Shown in pieces: positions 53,766 to 64,000 of a stretch of 64,000 nt of DNA. The notes below the pieces were generated by a model. It saw only the letters and a program-made list of their open reading frames with translations. It made no database searches and had not been told where the DNA came from. The translations under genes and the position numbers were made by a program. Each line of letters starts with the position of its first letter. Position 1 is the stretch's first letter. Source of the stretch: Agromyces aurantiacus (lineage in GTDB: Bacteria > Actinomycetota > Actinomycetes > Actinomycetales > Microbacteriaceae); contig NZ_JAFBBW010000001.1 of NCBI RefSeq assembly GCF_016907355.1, positions 1,860,001-1,924,000 of the forward strand, in the 5' to 3' direction.

Positions 53766-54526
53766 CGGGACTGACCGGATCGACAGGACTGGCCGGACGT
53801 CGAGCGATCGTGACGGGCGGTGCGAGCGGCATCGGCCTCGCGTGCGCCGAGGCGCTCGCCGACGCGGGCGCGCACGTGACGATCGCGGACCTCGACGGGG
53901 AGGCCGCGGCATCCGTCGCGCAGCGCATCGGCGGCGAGGCGTGGACGGTCGACCTCGGCGACACGGCGGCGCTCGCCGACCTCTCGCTCGACGCCGACAT
54001 CCTCGTGAACAACGCCGGCCTGCAGCACGTGCGCCCGATCGAGGAGTTCGAGCCCCAGCGCTTCTCGCTGCTGCTGCGTGTCATGCTCGAGGCCCCGTTC
54101 CTCCTCATCCGGGCGGTCCTGCCCGGCATGTACGAGCGCGGTTTCGGTCGCGTGATCAACGTCTCGAGCGTGCACGGGCTGCGCGCCTCGCCCTACAAGT
54201 CGGCGTACGTGTCGGCCAAGCACGGCCTCGAGGGCCTCTCGAAGGTGACGGCGCTCGAGGGCGGCCCGCACGGCGTGACGTCGAACTGCGTGAACCCGGG
54301 CTACGTGCGCACGCCGCTCGTCGAGAAGCAGATCGCCGACCAGGCCCGCGTGCACGGCATCCCCGAGGGCGACGTGGTCGAGAAGGTCATGCTCACCGAG
54401 TCGGCGATCAAGCGGCTCGTCGAGCCGGCGGAGGTCGCGAGCCTCGTGCGGTGGCTCGCGAGCGACGACGCCCGCATGGTCACGGGCGCGAGCTACACCA
54501 TGGACGGCGGATGGAGCGCACGATGA
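53762..54526 (+). CDS. 3-hydroxybutyrate dehydrogenase (short-chain dehydrogenase)
   Basis: NAD-dependent oxidation of (R)-3-hydroxybutyrate to acetoacetate. It has 254 residues. The Rossmann motif GGASGIGLACAEAL is at about 19, NNAG at about 82 and the catalytic Ser and Tyr-X3-Lys in VINVSSVHG and YVSAKHG. The sequence after NNAG (LQHVRPIEEF) is characteristic of the hydroxybutyrate dehydrogenase subgroup, which, with the CoA-transferase downstream, supports the assignment. Overlaps the TetR gene by four bases and the hydrolase by four bases. Confidence 0.9.
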   Translation: MTGLTGSTGLAGRRAIVTGGASGIGLACAEALADAGAHVTIADLDGEAAASVAQRIGGEAWTVDLGDTAALADLSLDADILVNNAGLQHVRPIEEFEPQRFSLLLRVMLEAPFLLIRAVLPGMYERGFGRVINVSSVHGLRASPYKSAYVSAKHGLEGLSKVTALEGGPHGVTSNCVNPGYVRTPLVEKQIADQARVHGIPEGDVVEKVMLTESAIKRLVEPAEVASLVRWLASDDARMVTGASYTMDGGWSAR

Positions 54527-55455
54527 CCACCCCCGTCCCCTTCAGCGCGCCCGTGCGCGGCGGCGACCTCGCGGGCGGCCAGTGGCGGGCGGATGCCTCG
54601 GGCGTCCCCGTCCTCGCCCTGCACGGCATCACCGCGAGCCACCGCGCCTGGCACCACGTCGCCGACGCGCTTCCCGGGCGCCGGATCGTCGCGCCCGACC
54701 TGCGCGGCCGCGGGCGCTCGAACGCGCTGCCCGGTCCGTGGTCGCTGCGCGACCATGCCGACGACCAGGCGCGCGTGCTCGACGCGCTCGGCATCGAGCG
54801 CGCGTTCGTCGTCGGGCACTCGATGGGCGCGTTCGTGACCGTCCGCTTCGCCGCCGCGCACCGCGACCGGGTCGCCGGCGTCGTGCTCGTCGACGGGGGC
54901 CTGCCGCTGCCGCATCCCGAGGGCCTCGCGCCCGACGAGGTCGCCGCGGCCGTGCTCGGCCCGGCCCTCGCCCGCCTCGAGATGCGCTTCGCCGACGCGG
55001 ACGCCTACGCCGACTTCTGGAAGGCCCACCCGGCGATCGGGCCCGCGTGGGACGACCGCGTCGCCGACTACGTCGCCTACGACCTCGTCGGCACGCCGCC
55101 CGAGCTGCGCTCGTCGTCGAGCGCCGACGCGGTCGCGCAGAACGTGCTCGAGCTCGACGGCAGCGACGGATACGACGACGACCTCGCGGCGCTGCCCGCG
55201 CCCGTCGACTTCCTCCGCGCCGAGCGGGGGCTGCTCGACCAGCCCGAGGCGCTGTACCCTCGCGAGCGGGTGGCGGCACTCGCACAACGGATGCCGGCGC
55301 TCCGCGTCACCGAGGTCGCGGGGCTGAACCACTACACGATCGTCATGACGGAGGCGGGCGCCGCGCAGGTCGCGGCGGTCGTCGCGCCGCGGCTCGCCGA
55401 GGCCGACGCCGCGGCATCCGTCATCGCCGGAGCTGACAAGGAGGTCACACGATGA
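54523..55455 (+). CDS. Alpha/beta hydrolase
   Basis: A 310-residue serine hydrolase. Oxyanion strand [17 protein letters not shown] at about 29, nucleophile elbow VVGHSMGAF at about 104, and catalytic His in GLNHYTIVM near the C-terminus. No signal peptide, so it acts inside the cell. In this operon it could split an ester or thioester feeding 3-hydroxybutyrate or acetoacetate; that is inference. ATG 54523 overlaps the dehydrogenase stop; ATG 54511 in the same frame would add four residues. Confidence 0.85.
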   Translation: MTTPVPFSAPVRGGDLAGGQWRADASGVPVLALHGITASHRAWHHVADALPGRRIVAPDLRGRGRSNALPGPWSLRDHADDQARVLDALGIERAFVVGHSMGAFVTVRFAAAHRDRVAGVVLVDGGLPLPHPEGLAPDEVAAAVLGPALARLEMRFADADAYADFWKAHPAIGPAWDDRVADYVAYDLVGTPPELRSSSSADAVAQNVLELDGSDGYDDDLAALPAPVDFLRAERGLLDQPEALYPRERVAALAQRMPALRVTEVAGLNHYTIVMTEAGAAQVAAVVAPRLAEADAAASVIAGADKEVTR

Positions 55456-56243
55456 CACTGGACAAGACCGTCGCCTCGCCCGCCGAGGCGGTGGCCGACA
55501 TCCCGGACGGCGCGTCGCTCGCCGTGGGCGGGTTCGGCCTGTGCGGCATCCCGATGGTGCTGATCCAGGCGCTGCTCGAGCGCGGCGTGGGGGAGCTGTC
55601 GGTCGTCTCGAACAACTGCGGCGTCGACGACTGGGGGCTCGGCGTGCTGCTGGCCGCGGGCCGGATCCGCAAGATGACCTCGTCGTACGTCGGCGAGAAC
55701 AAGGAGTTCGAGCGGCAGTACCTCTCGGGCGAGCTCGAGCTCGAGCTGACCCCTCAGGGAACGCTCGCCGAGAAGCTCCGCGCGGGCGGCGCGGGCATCG
55801 CGGCGTTCTTCACCCAGACGGGCGTCGGCACGCAGGTCGCCGAGGGCGGGCTGCCCCAGCGGTACGCCGCCGACGGCTCGATCGCGGTCGCGAGTGCGCC
55901 GAAGCCGGTGCAGACGTTCACGGTGCGCGGCGAGGCGCACGAGTTCGTGCTCGAGGAGGCCATCACGACCGACTTCGCGCTCGTGCACGCCCTCAAGGGC
56001 GACCGGCACGGCAACCTCGTGTTCGACAAGTCGGCGCGCAACTTCTCGCCCCTGGCCGCGATGGCCGGCCGCGTCTGCATCGCGCAGGTCGAGGAACTCG
56101 TCGAGCCCGGCGAGCTCGACCCCGACGCCGTGCACCTGCCCGGCATCTTCGTCGACCGCATCGTCGAGGTCGGCACCGGCATCGAGAAGCGCATCGAACG
56201 GCGCACCGTGCGCCAGACCACCGAGACGACAGAGGGGAACTGA
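55452..56243 (+). CDS. scoA: 3-oxoacid CoA-transferase subunit A
   Basis: First subunit of a succinyl-CoA:3-ketoacid CoA-transferase, which activates acetoacetate with CoA from succinyl-CoA. It has 263 residues. [16 protein letters not shown] at about 32 and the block beginning [12 protein letters not shown] at about 54 are family hallmarks; [20 protein letters not shown] and [14 protein letters not shown] follow. ATG 55452 overlaps the hydrolase stop. Subunit B starts three bases after its end. Confidence 0.95.
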   Translation: MTLDKTVASPAEAVADIPDGASLAVGGFGLCGIPMVLIQALLERGVGELSVVSNNCGVDDWGLGVLLAAGRIRKMTSSYVGENKEFERQYLSGELELELTPQGTLAEKLRAGGAGIAAFFTQTGVGTQVAEGGLPQRYAADGSIAVASAPKPVQTFTVRGEAHEFVLEEAITTDFALVHALKGDRHGNLVFDKSARNFSPLAAMAGRVCIAQVEELVEPGELDPDAVHLPGIFVDRIVEVGTGIEKRIERRTVRQTTETTEGN

Positions 56244-56245
56244 AC

Positions 56246-56896
56246 ATGGCGCTCACCCGCCTCGAGATGGCCGCGCGTGCGGCGAAGGAACTCGCCGACG
56301 GCGCCTACGTGAACCTCGGCATCGGCCTGCCGACCCTCGTGCCGAACTACGTGCCCGAGGGCGTCACCGTCGTGCTCCAGTCCGAGAACGGCATCCTCGG
56401 CGTCGGCCCGTACCCGACCGAGGACGCCGTCGACCCCGACCTCATCAACGCCGGCAAGGAGACCGTCACGGTCCTCCCCGGAGCCGCGTACTTCGACTCG
56501 GCGACGAGCTTCGGCATGATCCGGGGCGGCAAGGTCGACGCCGCCATCCTCGGCGCCATGCAGGTCTCGAAGGACGGCGACCTGGCCAACTGGATGATCC
56601 CCGGGAAGATGGTCAAGGGCCCGGGCGGCGCGATGGACCTCGTGCACGGCGCCCGCCGCCGGATCGTGCTCATGGAGCACGTCGCGAAGGACGGCTCGCC
56701 GAAGATCGTCGACTCGTGCTCGCTGCCCCTCACCGGCAAGGGCGTCGTCGACCGCATCATCACCGACCTCGCCGTCATCGACGTCACGCCCGACGGGCTC
56801 AAGCTCGTCGAGGTCGCCCCGGGCGTGACGATCGACGAGGTCGTGGAGAAGACCCAGCCGAAGCTCGACACCAGCTCCGTGGAGGTGCTCGCATGA
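56246..56896 (+). CDS. scoB: 3-oxoacid CoA-transferase subunit B
   Basis: Second subunit, 216 residues, carrying the catalytic Glu47 in [10 protein letters not shown], which forms the enzyme-CoA thioester. [16 protein letters not shown] precedes it and [20 protein letters not shown] at about 112 is a further signature. The stop overlaps the ATG of the second hydrolase. Together with the dehydrogenase and thiolase it completes the 3-hydroxybutyrate to acetyl-CoA route. Confidence 0.96.
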   Translation: MALTRLEMAARAAKELADGAYVNLGIGLPTLVPNYVPEGVTVVLQSENGILGVGPYPTEDAVDPDLINAGKETVTVLPGAAYFDSATSFGMIRGGKVDAAILGAMQVSKDGDLANWMIPGKMVKGPGGAMDLVHGARRRIVLMEHVAKDGSPKIVDSCSLPLTGKGVVDRIITDLAVIDVTPDGLKLVEVAPGVTIDEVVEKTQPKLDTSSVEVLA

Positions 56897-57975
56897 CCGA
56901 CGTCCGTACCGCCTTCCCGTCCGTCTCGTCGCGGCTCGTGACCACGCCGCGCCTTGCGGCACAGGTCTTCGAGCGCCCGGCGGACGACGCGGCGACTCCC
57001 GACGCGACGGTCGTGCTCGTGCACGGCAACGTGTCGAGCTCGCTGTTCTTCCTGCCGCTGATGTCGTCGCTCCCGCCCGGGCTGCGCGCGCTCGCGGTCG
57101 ACCTGCGGGGCTTCGGCGGGAGCCGGACGCTTCCGGTCGACGCGACACGCGGCGTGCGCGACTTCAGCGACGACGTGGCGTCGGTGCTCGATGAACTCGG
57201 CACGGGCCCCGTGCACATCGTCGGCTGGAGCATGGGCGCGGGGGTCGTGCTGCAGCTCCTCCTCGACCGGCCCGACCTCGTCACGAGCGTGACGCTCGAG
57301 TCGCCCGTCTCGCCGTACGGATTCGGCGGCACGCGGCTCGACGGCTCGCTCATGACCCCGGATGCCGCGGGCACGGGCGGCGGGGGAGCCAACCCCGACT
57401 TCGTGCAGCGGCTGGCCGACGGCGACCGCACCGAGGACGCGGGCACGTCGCCGCGCGCGGTGTACCGTTCGAGCTACGTCGCACCGGGGTTCACCTCGGA
57501 GTACGAGGACCTCTGGGTCGAGTCGATGCTGACGACCGCGACGGGCCCGGCGAACTACCCCGGCGACTCGGTCGCGTCGGAGTCCTGGCCCGGCTTCGCC
57601 GCCGGCGGCAGCGGCGTGCTCAACACGATGGCGCCGACGTACTTCGACGTCAGCGGCATCGTCGGCCTGCCGTCGAAGCCGCCCATCACCTGGATCCACG
57701 GCGAGCTCGACGCGATCGTCGGCGACGCGTCGTACTTCGACCTCAACATGCTCGGCAAGGCCGGCATCATCCCGGGCTGGCCCGGCGACGACGCCGCGCC
57801 CCCGCAGCCGATGGTCGCCCAGACCCGGGCCGTGCTTGACCGCTACGCGGCCGCGGGCGGCGAGTACCGCGAACTGCGACTCGAGGGCTGCGGCCACTCG
57901 CCCCACCTCGAGCGGCCCGACGAGTTCCGTGCCGCCCTCCTTGAGCAGATCGGCGCGGCGGTCGCCGAGGCCTGA
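56893..57975 (+). CDS. Alpha/beta hydrolase, second of the island
   Basis: A 360-residue hydrolase, larger than its neighbour by a lid insertion at about 150-240 ([20 protein letters not shown]). Oxyanion strand [14 protein letters not shown] at about 38, nucleophile GWSMGAG at about 115, acid Asp in GELDAIVGD at about 274 and His in [14 protein letters not shown] at about 335. No signal peptide. It ends the operon; a 15-pair hairpin follows. An intracellular hydroxyalkanoate oligomer or ester hydrolase would fit the context, but the substrate is not known. Confidence 0.85.
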   Translation: MTDVRTAFPSVSSRLVTTPRLAAQVFERPADDAATPDATVVLVHGNVSSSLFFLPLMSSLPPGLRALAVDLRGFGGSRTLPVDATRGVRDFSDDVASVLDELGTGPVHIVGWSMGAGVVLQLLLDRPDLVTSVTLESPVSPYGFGGTRLDGSLMTPDAAGTGGGGANPDFVQRLADGDRTEDAGTSPRAVYRSSYVAPGFTSEYEDLWVESMLTTATGPANYPGDSVASESWPGFAAGGSGVLNTMAPTYFDVSGIVGLPSKPPITWIHGELDAIVGDASYFDLNMLGKAGIIPGWPGDDAAPPQPMVAQTRAVLDRYAAAGGEYRELRLEGCGHSPHLERPDEFRAALLEQIGAAVAEA

Positions 57976-57991
57976 CCGAGACTGGTTCGTG

Positions 57992-58025
57992 CTGCGGTGG
58001 TGCGCCGTCCGGCGCACCACCGCAG
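57992..58025 (+). terminator. Strong hairpin terminator after the ketone-body operon
   Basis: A perfect 15-base stem, 57992-58006 with 58011-58025, and a GTCC loop begin 16 bases after the last stop codon. No T run follows. The remaining 150 bases to the next gene hold no further recognisable element except its ribosome site. Confidence 0.75.
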
Positions 58026-58176
58026 ACCTCGAGGCGTCGTTCGACGCGCCGCGGCGCGTGCCCTGCGGGGAACGCGGAGGATAGGCGTCGCATCGCGATG
58101 ACGCCAGTCCCTCGCGGCACTCCGCCCGCTCGCCCAGCATGGGATGGAACGGGGGGCGGGTGCCGGAGGAGGCATC

Positions 58177-59244
58177 ATGACCGACCGTGCCGTGCAGGAC
58201 GACCGCATCGCCCCCGACCCGGAGGATCCGCGCAAGCCCGACAGCCCGCCCGAGGTCTCGACGCGGTCGTGGAAGTACATCTTCCGGAAGACCCTCCGCG
58301 AGTTCGTCGACGACGAGTGCCAGGACAGCGCGGCCGCGCTGACCTACTACGGCGTGCTGGCGATCTTCCCCGGACTGCTCGCGCTGACCTCCCTGCTGGC
58401 TCTCGTCGGCCAGGGCGGGAAGGCCATCGACGCGCTCCTCGGCGTGCTCGAGGGCGTCGCACCGCCCGAGGTCCTCCAGGTGCTCAGCGACCCGCTGCAG
58501 CAGTTCGCGGACTCGCCCGCGGCGGGACTCGGGTTCGTGACGGGTCTGGTGATCGCGCTCTGGTCGGCCTCGGGGTACGTCGGCGCGTTCGGCCGCGCGA
58601 TGAACCGCATCTACGAGATCGAGGAGGGGCGGCCGTTCTGGAAGCTGCGCCCCGTGCAGTTGGGCGTCACCGTCGCCGCCGTGGTGCTCGTGGCGCTGGT
58701 CGCCGTCATCCTCGTCGTCTCGGGGCCGATCACGGATGCGATCGGCGAGGCGCTCGGACTGGGTGAAGCCGTGCGCATCGTCTGGGAGATCGCCAAGTGG
58801 CCGCTGCTCGCGATCATCGTGATCGTCATCATCGCGCTGCTCTACCACGCGACGCCGAACGCCAAGCAGCCGAAGTTCCGGTGGATCAGCCTCGGCGCCC
58901 TGCTCGCCATCGTGGTGCTCGTCATCGCGTCCGCCGCGTTCGCCCTGTACGTCGCGAACTTCTCCAACTACGACCGCACCTACGGCTCGCTCGCGGGCGC
59001 GATCGTGTTCCTGCTCTGGCTGTGGATCGCGAACAACGCGCTGCTCTTCGGCGCCGAGTTCGACGCGGAGGTCGAGCGAGGACGCGAGCTGGAGGCCGGT
59101 ATCCCCGCCGAGGAGCGCATCCAGCTGCCGCCGCGCGACACGCGCAAGATCGACACGGCGGAGCGGAAGGAGCGCGAGGACATCGAGCTGGGCCGCAGGA
59201 TCCGCGAGGCCCACTCCGAGCCGACGGTCCGCGGCGACGGATGA
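58177..59244 (+). CDS. YihY/BrkB family membrane protein
   Basis: A 355-residue integral membrane protein with about six helices. Family motifs are AAALTYYGVLAIFPGLLALT at about 50, SASGYVGAFGRAMNRIYEIE at about 130, and YHATPNAKQPKFRWISLGAL at about 225, then FLLWLWIANNALLFGAEFDAE at about 280. The C-terminal 50 residues are charged and cytoplasmic. Function of the family is unsettled (once misnamed RNase BN; transport suggested). ATG 58177 follows ggaggaggc. Monocistronic. Confidence 0.92.
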   Translation: MTDRAVQDDRIAPDPEDPRKPDSPPEVSTRSWKYIFRKTLREFVDDECQDSAAALTYYGVLAIFPGLLALTSLLALVGQGGKAIDALLGVLEGVAPPEVLQVLSDPLQQFADSPAAGLGFVTGLVIALWSASGYVGAFGRAMNRIYEIEEGRPFWKLRPVQLGVTVAAVVLVALVAVILVVSGPITDAIGEALGLGEAVRIVWEIAKWPLLAIIVIVIIALLYHATPNAKQPKFRWISLGALLAIVVLVIASAAFALYVANFSNYDRTYGSLAGAIVFLLWLWIANNALLFGAEFDAEVERGRELEAGIPAEERIQLPPRDTRKIDTAERKEREDIELGRRIREAHSEPTVRGDG

Positions 59245-59375
59245 GCTGCCCGGACGGGAGCAACCCTACCTCGAAACGGATGGTGCACTCCGATACTCGA
59301 TCGTTATGCGGCGCATCGGTTCCGTCCACCGGGTAGCTGCCAGTCTTCCGATGAGCACCACGAGATCGGAGTCGA

Positions 59376-60089
59376 ATGCCCCGTCGCCTGCCCGCCGCAA
59401 CCGCCGTCGCGGCCGCCATCGCCCTGCTGCTCGGAGGATGCGCCGCTGCCACACCTGACACGTCGCGGACGGCCGAACCTGCGGCGGCGCCGAGCGCCCC
59501 GATGACTCCGAGCGCCGAACCCGACCCGCTCGAGGGCGTCGTGGCCCTCGTCGCGCGCCCGGACGCGCTGGAACTCCGAGACGAGCAGGGTGCGACCCTC
59601 GCATCGCTGGCGTACGACTCGTCGACGACCGACGCGCTCGCGACGCTGACGGCACTCTTCGATGCTCCGCCCTCCAGCGAGTCGTTCGACGGCAACAGCC
59701 ATTACCCGCCGTCGACGGCGCATCGCTGGGAGGGGTTCGAGCTCTGGGAGCAGCGGCACGTCGACCGGTGGGCGGAGGTCGAGCACTCACCCATTCGCCC
59801 GGAGTTCCTCATCCGGTTCACCGGCCCCGAGGCGCGCGGGTTCGAACTGGCATCGACCGACGGCCGTCACGTCGGCGACGACTGGTCGGTGCTGATGGCC
59901 GACCCGGCCGTCCGGACGGTGCCGTCCGGCTGCTCGGGTCCCTACCTGGATTTCGTCGAACTGGACGCCGTGCATTCGGGCGTCGAGGAGAAGCTGAAGA
60001 TCAGCGTCGAGTTCCGCCCCACAGACGACCAATCGGCCATCGCGTCGATCGCTGCGCCAGTGCCGGTGTACGACGACGGCTGCGCCTGA
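59376..60089 (+). CDS. Putative secreted lipoprotein of unknown function
   Basis: A 237-residue protein with a lipoprotein signal peptide (IALLLGGC, Cys22), a Pro/Ala/Thr-rich linker at about 27-55, and a globular domain at 60-237 with two Cys near residues 190 and 236. I do not recognise the family. Codon use is a little less GC-biased than in the neighbours (for example more GCA and TCG-ending choices and several CAT and ATT codons), which might indicate a younger or less expressed gene. It stands alone between brkB and ispG. Confidence 0.7.
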   Translation: MPRRLPAATAVAAAIALLLGGCAAATPDTSRTAEPAAAPSAPMTPSAEPDPLEGVVALVARPDALELRDEQGATLASLAYDSSTTDALATLTALFDAPPSSESFDGNSHYPPSTAHRWEGFELWEQRHVDRWAEVEHSPIRPEFLIRFTGPEARGFELASTDGRHVGDDWSVLMADPAVRTVPSGCSGPYLDFVELDAVHSGVEEKLKISVEFRPTDDQSAIASIAAPVPVYDDGCA

Positions 60090-60150
60090 TCCGTCGAACG
60101 CCGCCGCTGAAGCATCCGTTCGATGGAGGAGCCGCCCAGCGCACCAGCCG

Positions 60151-60156
60151 TAGACT
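60151..60156 (+). promoter_or_regulatory. -10 box of a likely leaderless ispG transcript
   Basis: TAGACT, six bases (cgtgag), then the GTG at 60163. The fit supports GTG 60163 as start rather than the in-frame GTG at 60172. Confidence 0.6.
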
Positions 60157-60162
60157 CGTGAG

Positions 60163-61314
<1,152 letters not shown>

Positions 61315-61324
61315 GTCGCTCGCG

Positions 61325-62461
61325 GTGGCCCGGTTCCTGTCGGTGCTGCCGCTGGCGGGCGGGAACGTCCCGCCGACCCTCCTCATCCTGCGCGAGCTCG
61401 AATCGCGCGGGCACCGGGTGCGGATCCTCGGGCACGCCGCGCTGCGTCCGGAGATCGAGCGCGCCGGGCTCGATGCCGGGCGTCTCGAGCCGTTCGACCA
61501 CGCGCGCCCGTGGAACCCGCGAGCCGCCGAACCCGGCGTCCGCAGCATGCTCGCCTGGCTGCCCCTCGCCTCCGATCGCGGGATCGCACGCGACCTCGAG
61601 GCGGCGATCGGGCGGGAGCGGCCCGACGCCCTGCTCATCGACTGCATGGTCCCGGGGTCGCTCGACGCCGCGCACCACAGCGGCATCCCCACAGCCCTGC
61701 TCCTCCATACGCTGCTCGGCTACTGGGAGGACCAGTGGTCGGCGAGAGCGCCGATGGGCCTCTGGCTCCGCGTGGCTGGCGCGCACCCACTGCGCGGCGA
61801 CCGGACGCCGCGGACGCTGATCCTCACGACCGATCCCGAACTCGACCCGCCCGGAGAGGGTCGCATCCCGCGAGACCGCATCGCGCAGGTCGGCCCCATC
61901 ATCCCGGACGCGAGTCCTCGCGACCTGGAGGGCGTCGGCGCCGGGCGCGTGCTGGTCGCGTTCAGCACGATCGGGTATCCCGGGCAGGTCGACGTGCTCG
62001 CGCGGGTGATGCGCGCGCTCGCCGACGAGGGGGTCGAGGCGCTCGTGACCACGGGTCCCGCCGTGGATCCGGCGCGCCTGCCGGCCATGCCCGGCATCGA
62101 CGTGCGGGCCTGGGGCGACCACGGCGAGCTCCTCCGTTCCGCCCGGCTGCTCGTCGGCCATGGCGGACACGGAACGACCATGCGCGCGCTCGCGGCCGGG
62201 GTGCCGGTCCTGGTCGTCCCGATGACCCGGCACGCCGACCACCATCTCGTGGCACGCGCGGTCGAACGCGCCGGGCTCGGGGCGCAGGTGGCGAAGGATG
62301 CCGCGCCCGACCGCCTGCGCGACGCGATCCGTCGCGTGCTCGCCGATCCGGAGATGACCGTGCGGACCCGCGCGTGGGCCGATCGCCGGCACGGGTCGTC
62401 GGGCGCGCAGAGGGCCGCGGAACTGCTCGAGGGGCTCGCGTCGGGGCGCACGGCCGCGTAG
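61325..62461 (+). CDS. Glycosyltransferase, GT1/MGT type
   Basis: A 378-residue UDP-sugar-dependent glycosyltransferase of the GT-B fold. The N-terminal half begins FLSVLPLAGGNVPPTLLILR with the acceptor-binding fold; the C-terminal half has FSTIGYPGQVDVLARVMRAL and the nucleotide-sugar motif GHGGHGTTMRALAAGVPVLV at about 280, followed by PMTRHADHHLVA. The family modifies hydrophobic acceptors such as macrolides, carotenoids or lipids. Position after ispG hints at an isoprenoid acceptor, but that is weak. GTG 61325; the cytosolic enzyme has no signal peptide. Confidence 0.87.
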   Translation: MARFLSVLPLAGGNVPPTLLILRELESRGHRVRILGHAALRPEIERAGLDAGRLEPFDHARPWNPRAAEPGVRSMLAWLPLASDRGIARDLEAAIGRERPDALLIDCMVPGSLDAAHHSGIPTALLLHTLLGYWEDQWSARAPMGLWLRVAGAHPLRGDRTPRTLILTTDPELDPPGEGRIPRDRIAQVGPIIPDASPRDLEGVGAGRVLVAFSTIGYPGQVDVLARVMRALADEGVEALVTTGPAVDPARLPAMPGIDVRAWGDHGELLRSARLLVGHGGHGTTMRALAAGVPVLVVPMTRHADHHLVARAVERAGLGAQVAKDAAPDRLRDAIRRVLADPEMTVRTRAWADRRHGSSGAQRAAELLEGLASGRTAA

Positions 62462-62491
62462 CGGTGCAGCGGCCGCGGCCGCCGGCGTCAG

Positions 62492-62497
62492 TAGAAT
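62492..62497 (+). promoter_or_regulatory. -10 box of a likely leaderless proS transcript
   Basis: TAGAAT, six bases (cttcgg), then GTG 62504. No ribosome site is visible in between. Confidence 0.6.
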
Positions 62498-62503
62498 CTT
62501 CGG

Positions 62504-64000
62504 GTGCCCACACGCCTGACGAACTTCTTCCTCCGCACGCTCCGCGAAGACCCCTCCGACGCCGAGGTCACGAGCCACAAGCTGCTCGTCCGCGCCGGCT
62601 ACATCCGGCGCCAGGCGCCGGGCGTGTTCGCGTGGCTGCCGCTGGGCCTGCGCGTGAAGGCGAAGATCGAGCGCGTCATCCGCGAGGAGATGGAGCGCGC
62701 GGGCGCCCACGAGGTGCACTTCCCGGCGCTGCTGCCGCGTGAGCCCTACGAGGAGACCGGCCGCTGGACCGAGTACGGCGACGCGCTGTTCCGCCTGCAG
62801 GACCGCAAGGGCGCCGACTACCTGCTCGCACCCACGCACGAGGAGGTCTTCACGCTGCTCGTGAAGGACCTGTACTCCTCGTACAAGGAACTGCCGCTCA
62901 CGATCTACCAGATCCAGGACAAGTACCGCGACGAGGCGCGTCCGCGGGCGGGCCTGCTTCGCGGTCGCGAGTTCACCATGAAGGACGCGTACTCGTTCGA
63001 CGTCAGCGACGAGGGGCTCGACGCGAGCTACCAGGCGCAGCGCGACGCCTACGAGCGCATCTTCGCGCGGCTCGGGCTCGACTACGTGATCGTGCAGGCC
63101 GACGCGGGCGCCATGGGCGGCTCCAAGAGCGAGGAGTTCCTGCACCCCACGCCCGTCGGCGAGGACACCTTCGTCCGTTCCGCGGGCGGGTACGCCGCGA
63201 ATGTCGAGGCGTTCACGACCGTCGCCCCCGAGCCGATCCCGTTCGAGGGGCTTCCGCCCGCCGTGGTGCTCGACTCGCCGAACACGCCCACCATCGCGAC
63301 GCTCGTCGACCTGGCCAACGCCGAGCACCCGCGTCCCGACGGGCGCGCGTGGACGGCCGCCGACACGCTGAAGAACGTCGTGCTCGCCCTGACCCACGTC
63401 GACGGCACGCGCGAGGTCGTCGTGGTAGGCCTCCCGGGCGACCGCGAGGTCGAGATGAAGCGCGTCGAGGTCGCGTTCGCCCCGGCCGAGGTCGAGGCCG
63501 CGACCGACGCCGACTTCGCGAAGCACCCGGGGCTGGTCAAGGGCTACATCGGGCCCTGGTCGCCGGACGGCGCGGTGCTCGGCGCGGAGTCCAGCACCGG
63601 CATCCGCTACCTGGTCGACCCGCGCGTGGTCGACGGCACCGAGTGGATCACGGGCGCGAACCTCGACGAGAAGCACGTGTTCGGCCTGGTCGCCGGTCGC
63701 GACTTCGTCGCCGACGGCACGATCGAGGCCGCGAACGTGCGCGACGGCGACCCCGCACCCGATGGCTCGGGGCCGGTCGAGCTCGCGCGCGGCATGGAGA
63801 TCGGCCACGTGTTCCAGCTCGGCCGCAAGTACGCCGATGCGCTCGGGCTCAAGGTGCTCGACGAGCACGGCAAGCTCGCCACGGTCACGATGGGCTCCTA
63901 CGGCATCGGCGTGACCCGCATCCTTGCGATCATCGCCGAGCTGCATAACGACGACAAGGGCCTGGTCTGGCCGCCCGCGGTCGCGCCCTTCGACGTGCAC
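62504..64000 (+). CDS. proS: Prolyl-tRNA synthetase (3' truncated by window edge)
   Basis: Charges tRNA-Pro. 499 residues are visible of about 585; the anticodon-binding domain is cut off. The N-terminal [20 protein letters not shown], motif 1 region [20 protein letters not shown], motif 2 [20 protein letters not shown], an editing insertion domain at about 225-385 (with [12 protein letters not shown]) and motif 3 [12 protein letters not shown] are present, so this is the bacterial type with the YbaK-like editing module. GTG 62504 begins the family N-terminus. The frame is open to the last base. Confidence 0.97.
   Translation, partial: MPTRLTNFFLRTLREDPSDAEVTSHKLLVRAGYIRRQAPGVFAWLPLGLRVKAKIERVIREEMERAGAHEVHFPALLPREPYEETGRWTEYGDALFRLQDRKGADYLLAPTHEEVFTLLVKDLYSSYKELPLTIYQIQDKYRDEARPRAGLLRGREFTMKDAYSFDVSDEGLDASYQAQRDAYERIFARLGLDYVIVQADAGAMGGSKSEEFLHPTPVGEDTFVRSAGGYAANVEAFTTVAPEPIPFEGLPPAVVLDSPNTPTIATLVDLANAEHPRPDGRAWTAADTLKNVVLALTHVDGTREVVVVGLPGDREVEMKRVEVAFAPAEVEAATDADFAKHPGLVKGYIGPWSPDGAVLGAESSTGIRYLVDPRVVDGTEWITGANLDEKHVFGLVAGRDFVADGTIEAANVRDGDPAPDGSGPVELARGMEIGHVFQLGRKYADALGLKVLDEHGKLATVTMGSYGIGVTRILAIIAELHNDDKGLVWPPAVAPFDVH

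Overview
The window is a GC-rich chromosomal segment from an actinobacterium, most likely of the family Microbacteriaceae (Agromyces- or Microbacterium-like). The family call is my inference. It rests on very high GC with many GTG starts, dense ATGA/GTGA gene overlaps, a short F1 epsilon subunit, DUF4192, PF06089-type asparaginase and SHOCT proteins, and a PFNA-like kinase/fn3 cluster. I see no rRNA, tRNA, CRISPR array, insertion sequence or prophage. Coding density is above 95 percent and no gap reaches 300 bases.

Layout. 1-4.2 kb: 3' part of the ATP synthase operon (atpA partial, atpG, atpD, atpC). 4.2-5.6 kb: a P-loop kinase-like gene and yaaA. 5.6-6.7 kb, minus: an alkylation-repair pair (ogt, tag). 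6.9-8.1 kb: a DUF4192 protein. 8.1-11.8 kb: class III aminotransferase and Lrp/AsnC regulator, divergent from an aminobutyraldehyde-type dehydrogenase. 11.8-29.5 kb: a nine-gene co-directional cluster of FHA, PP2C phosphatase, Ser/Thr kinase, a 1957-residue repeat protein, MoxR ATPase, DUF58, a transglutaminase-like membrane protein, zinc-ribbon FHA and an FtsK/EccC-like ATPase. 29.7-36.3 kb: a putrescine/spermidine-type ABC transporter followed, convergently, by asparaginase and gabT. 36.4-39.4 kb: OsmC, a secreted lipoprotein, an acyltransferase and a PPTase-like protein. 39.4-41.9 kb: dxr and a RseP/Rip1 site-2 protease. 41.9-44.2 kb: a two-component system and a SHOCT membrane protein. 44.3-58 kb: LtrA and thiolase (minus), divergent from a long operon with a branched-chain-amino-acid-type ABC transporter, acyl-CoA ligase, TetR regulator, 3-hydroxybutyrate dehydrogenase, two hydrolases and the two subunits of a 3-oxoacid CoA-transferase. 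58-60 kb: YihY/BrkB and a lipoprotein. 60-64 kb: ispG, a glycosyltransferase and proS (partial).

How the parts work together. PotDABC, the aminotransferase, the aldehyde dehydrogenase and GabT together would import putrescine and convert it through 4-aminobutanal and GABA to succinate semialdehyde. The kinase cluster separates the two halves of this pathway, yet both halves carry clusters of the same GATTC(C/G) motif. In the 44-58 kb island, hydrolase, hydroxybutyrate dehydrogenase, CoA-transferase and the divergent thiolase form a complete route from 3-hydroxybutyrate (or an ester of it) to acetyl-CoA, with its own importer and regulator.

The most unusual region is the kinase/phosphatase/FHA cluster. 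It has a giant extracellular protein with eleven repeats of about 96 residues plus Fn3-like modules, a kinase with an Fn3-like ectodomain, and a transglutaminase homologue whose catalytic Cys and His are replaced by Gly and Gln. Other notable signals are paired GTACTCC/GGAGTAC dyads around the two-component system and a recurrent TANNNT-N6/7-start arrangement that points to leaderless transcripts.
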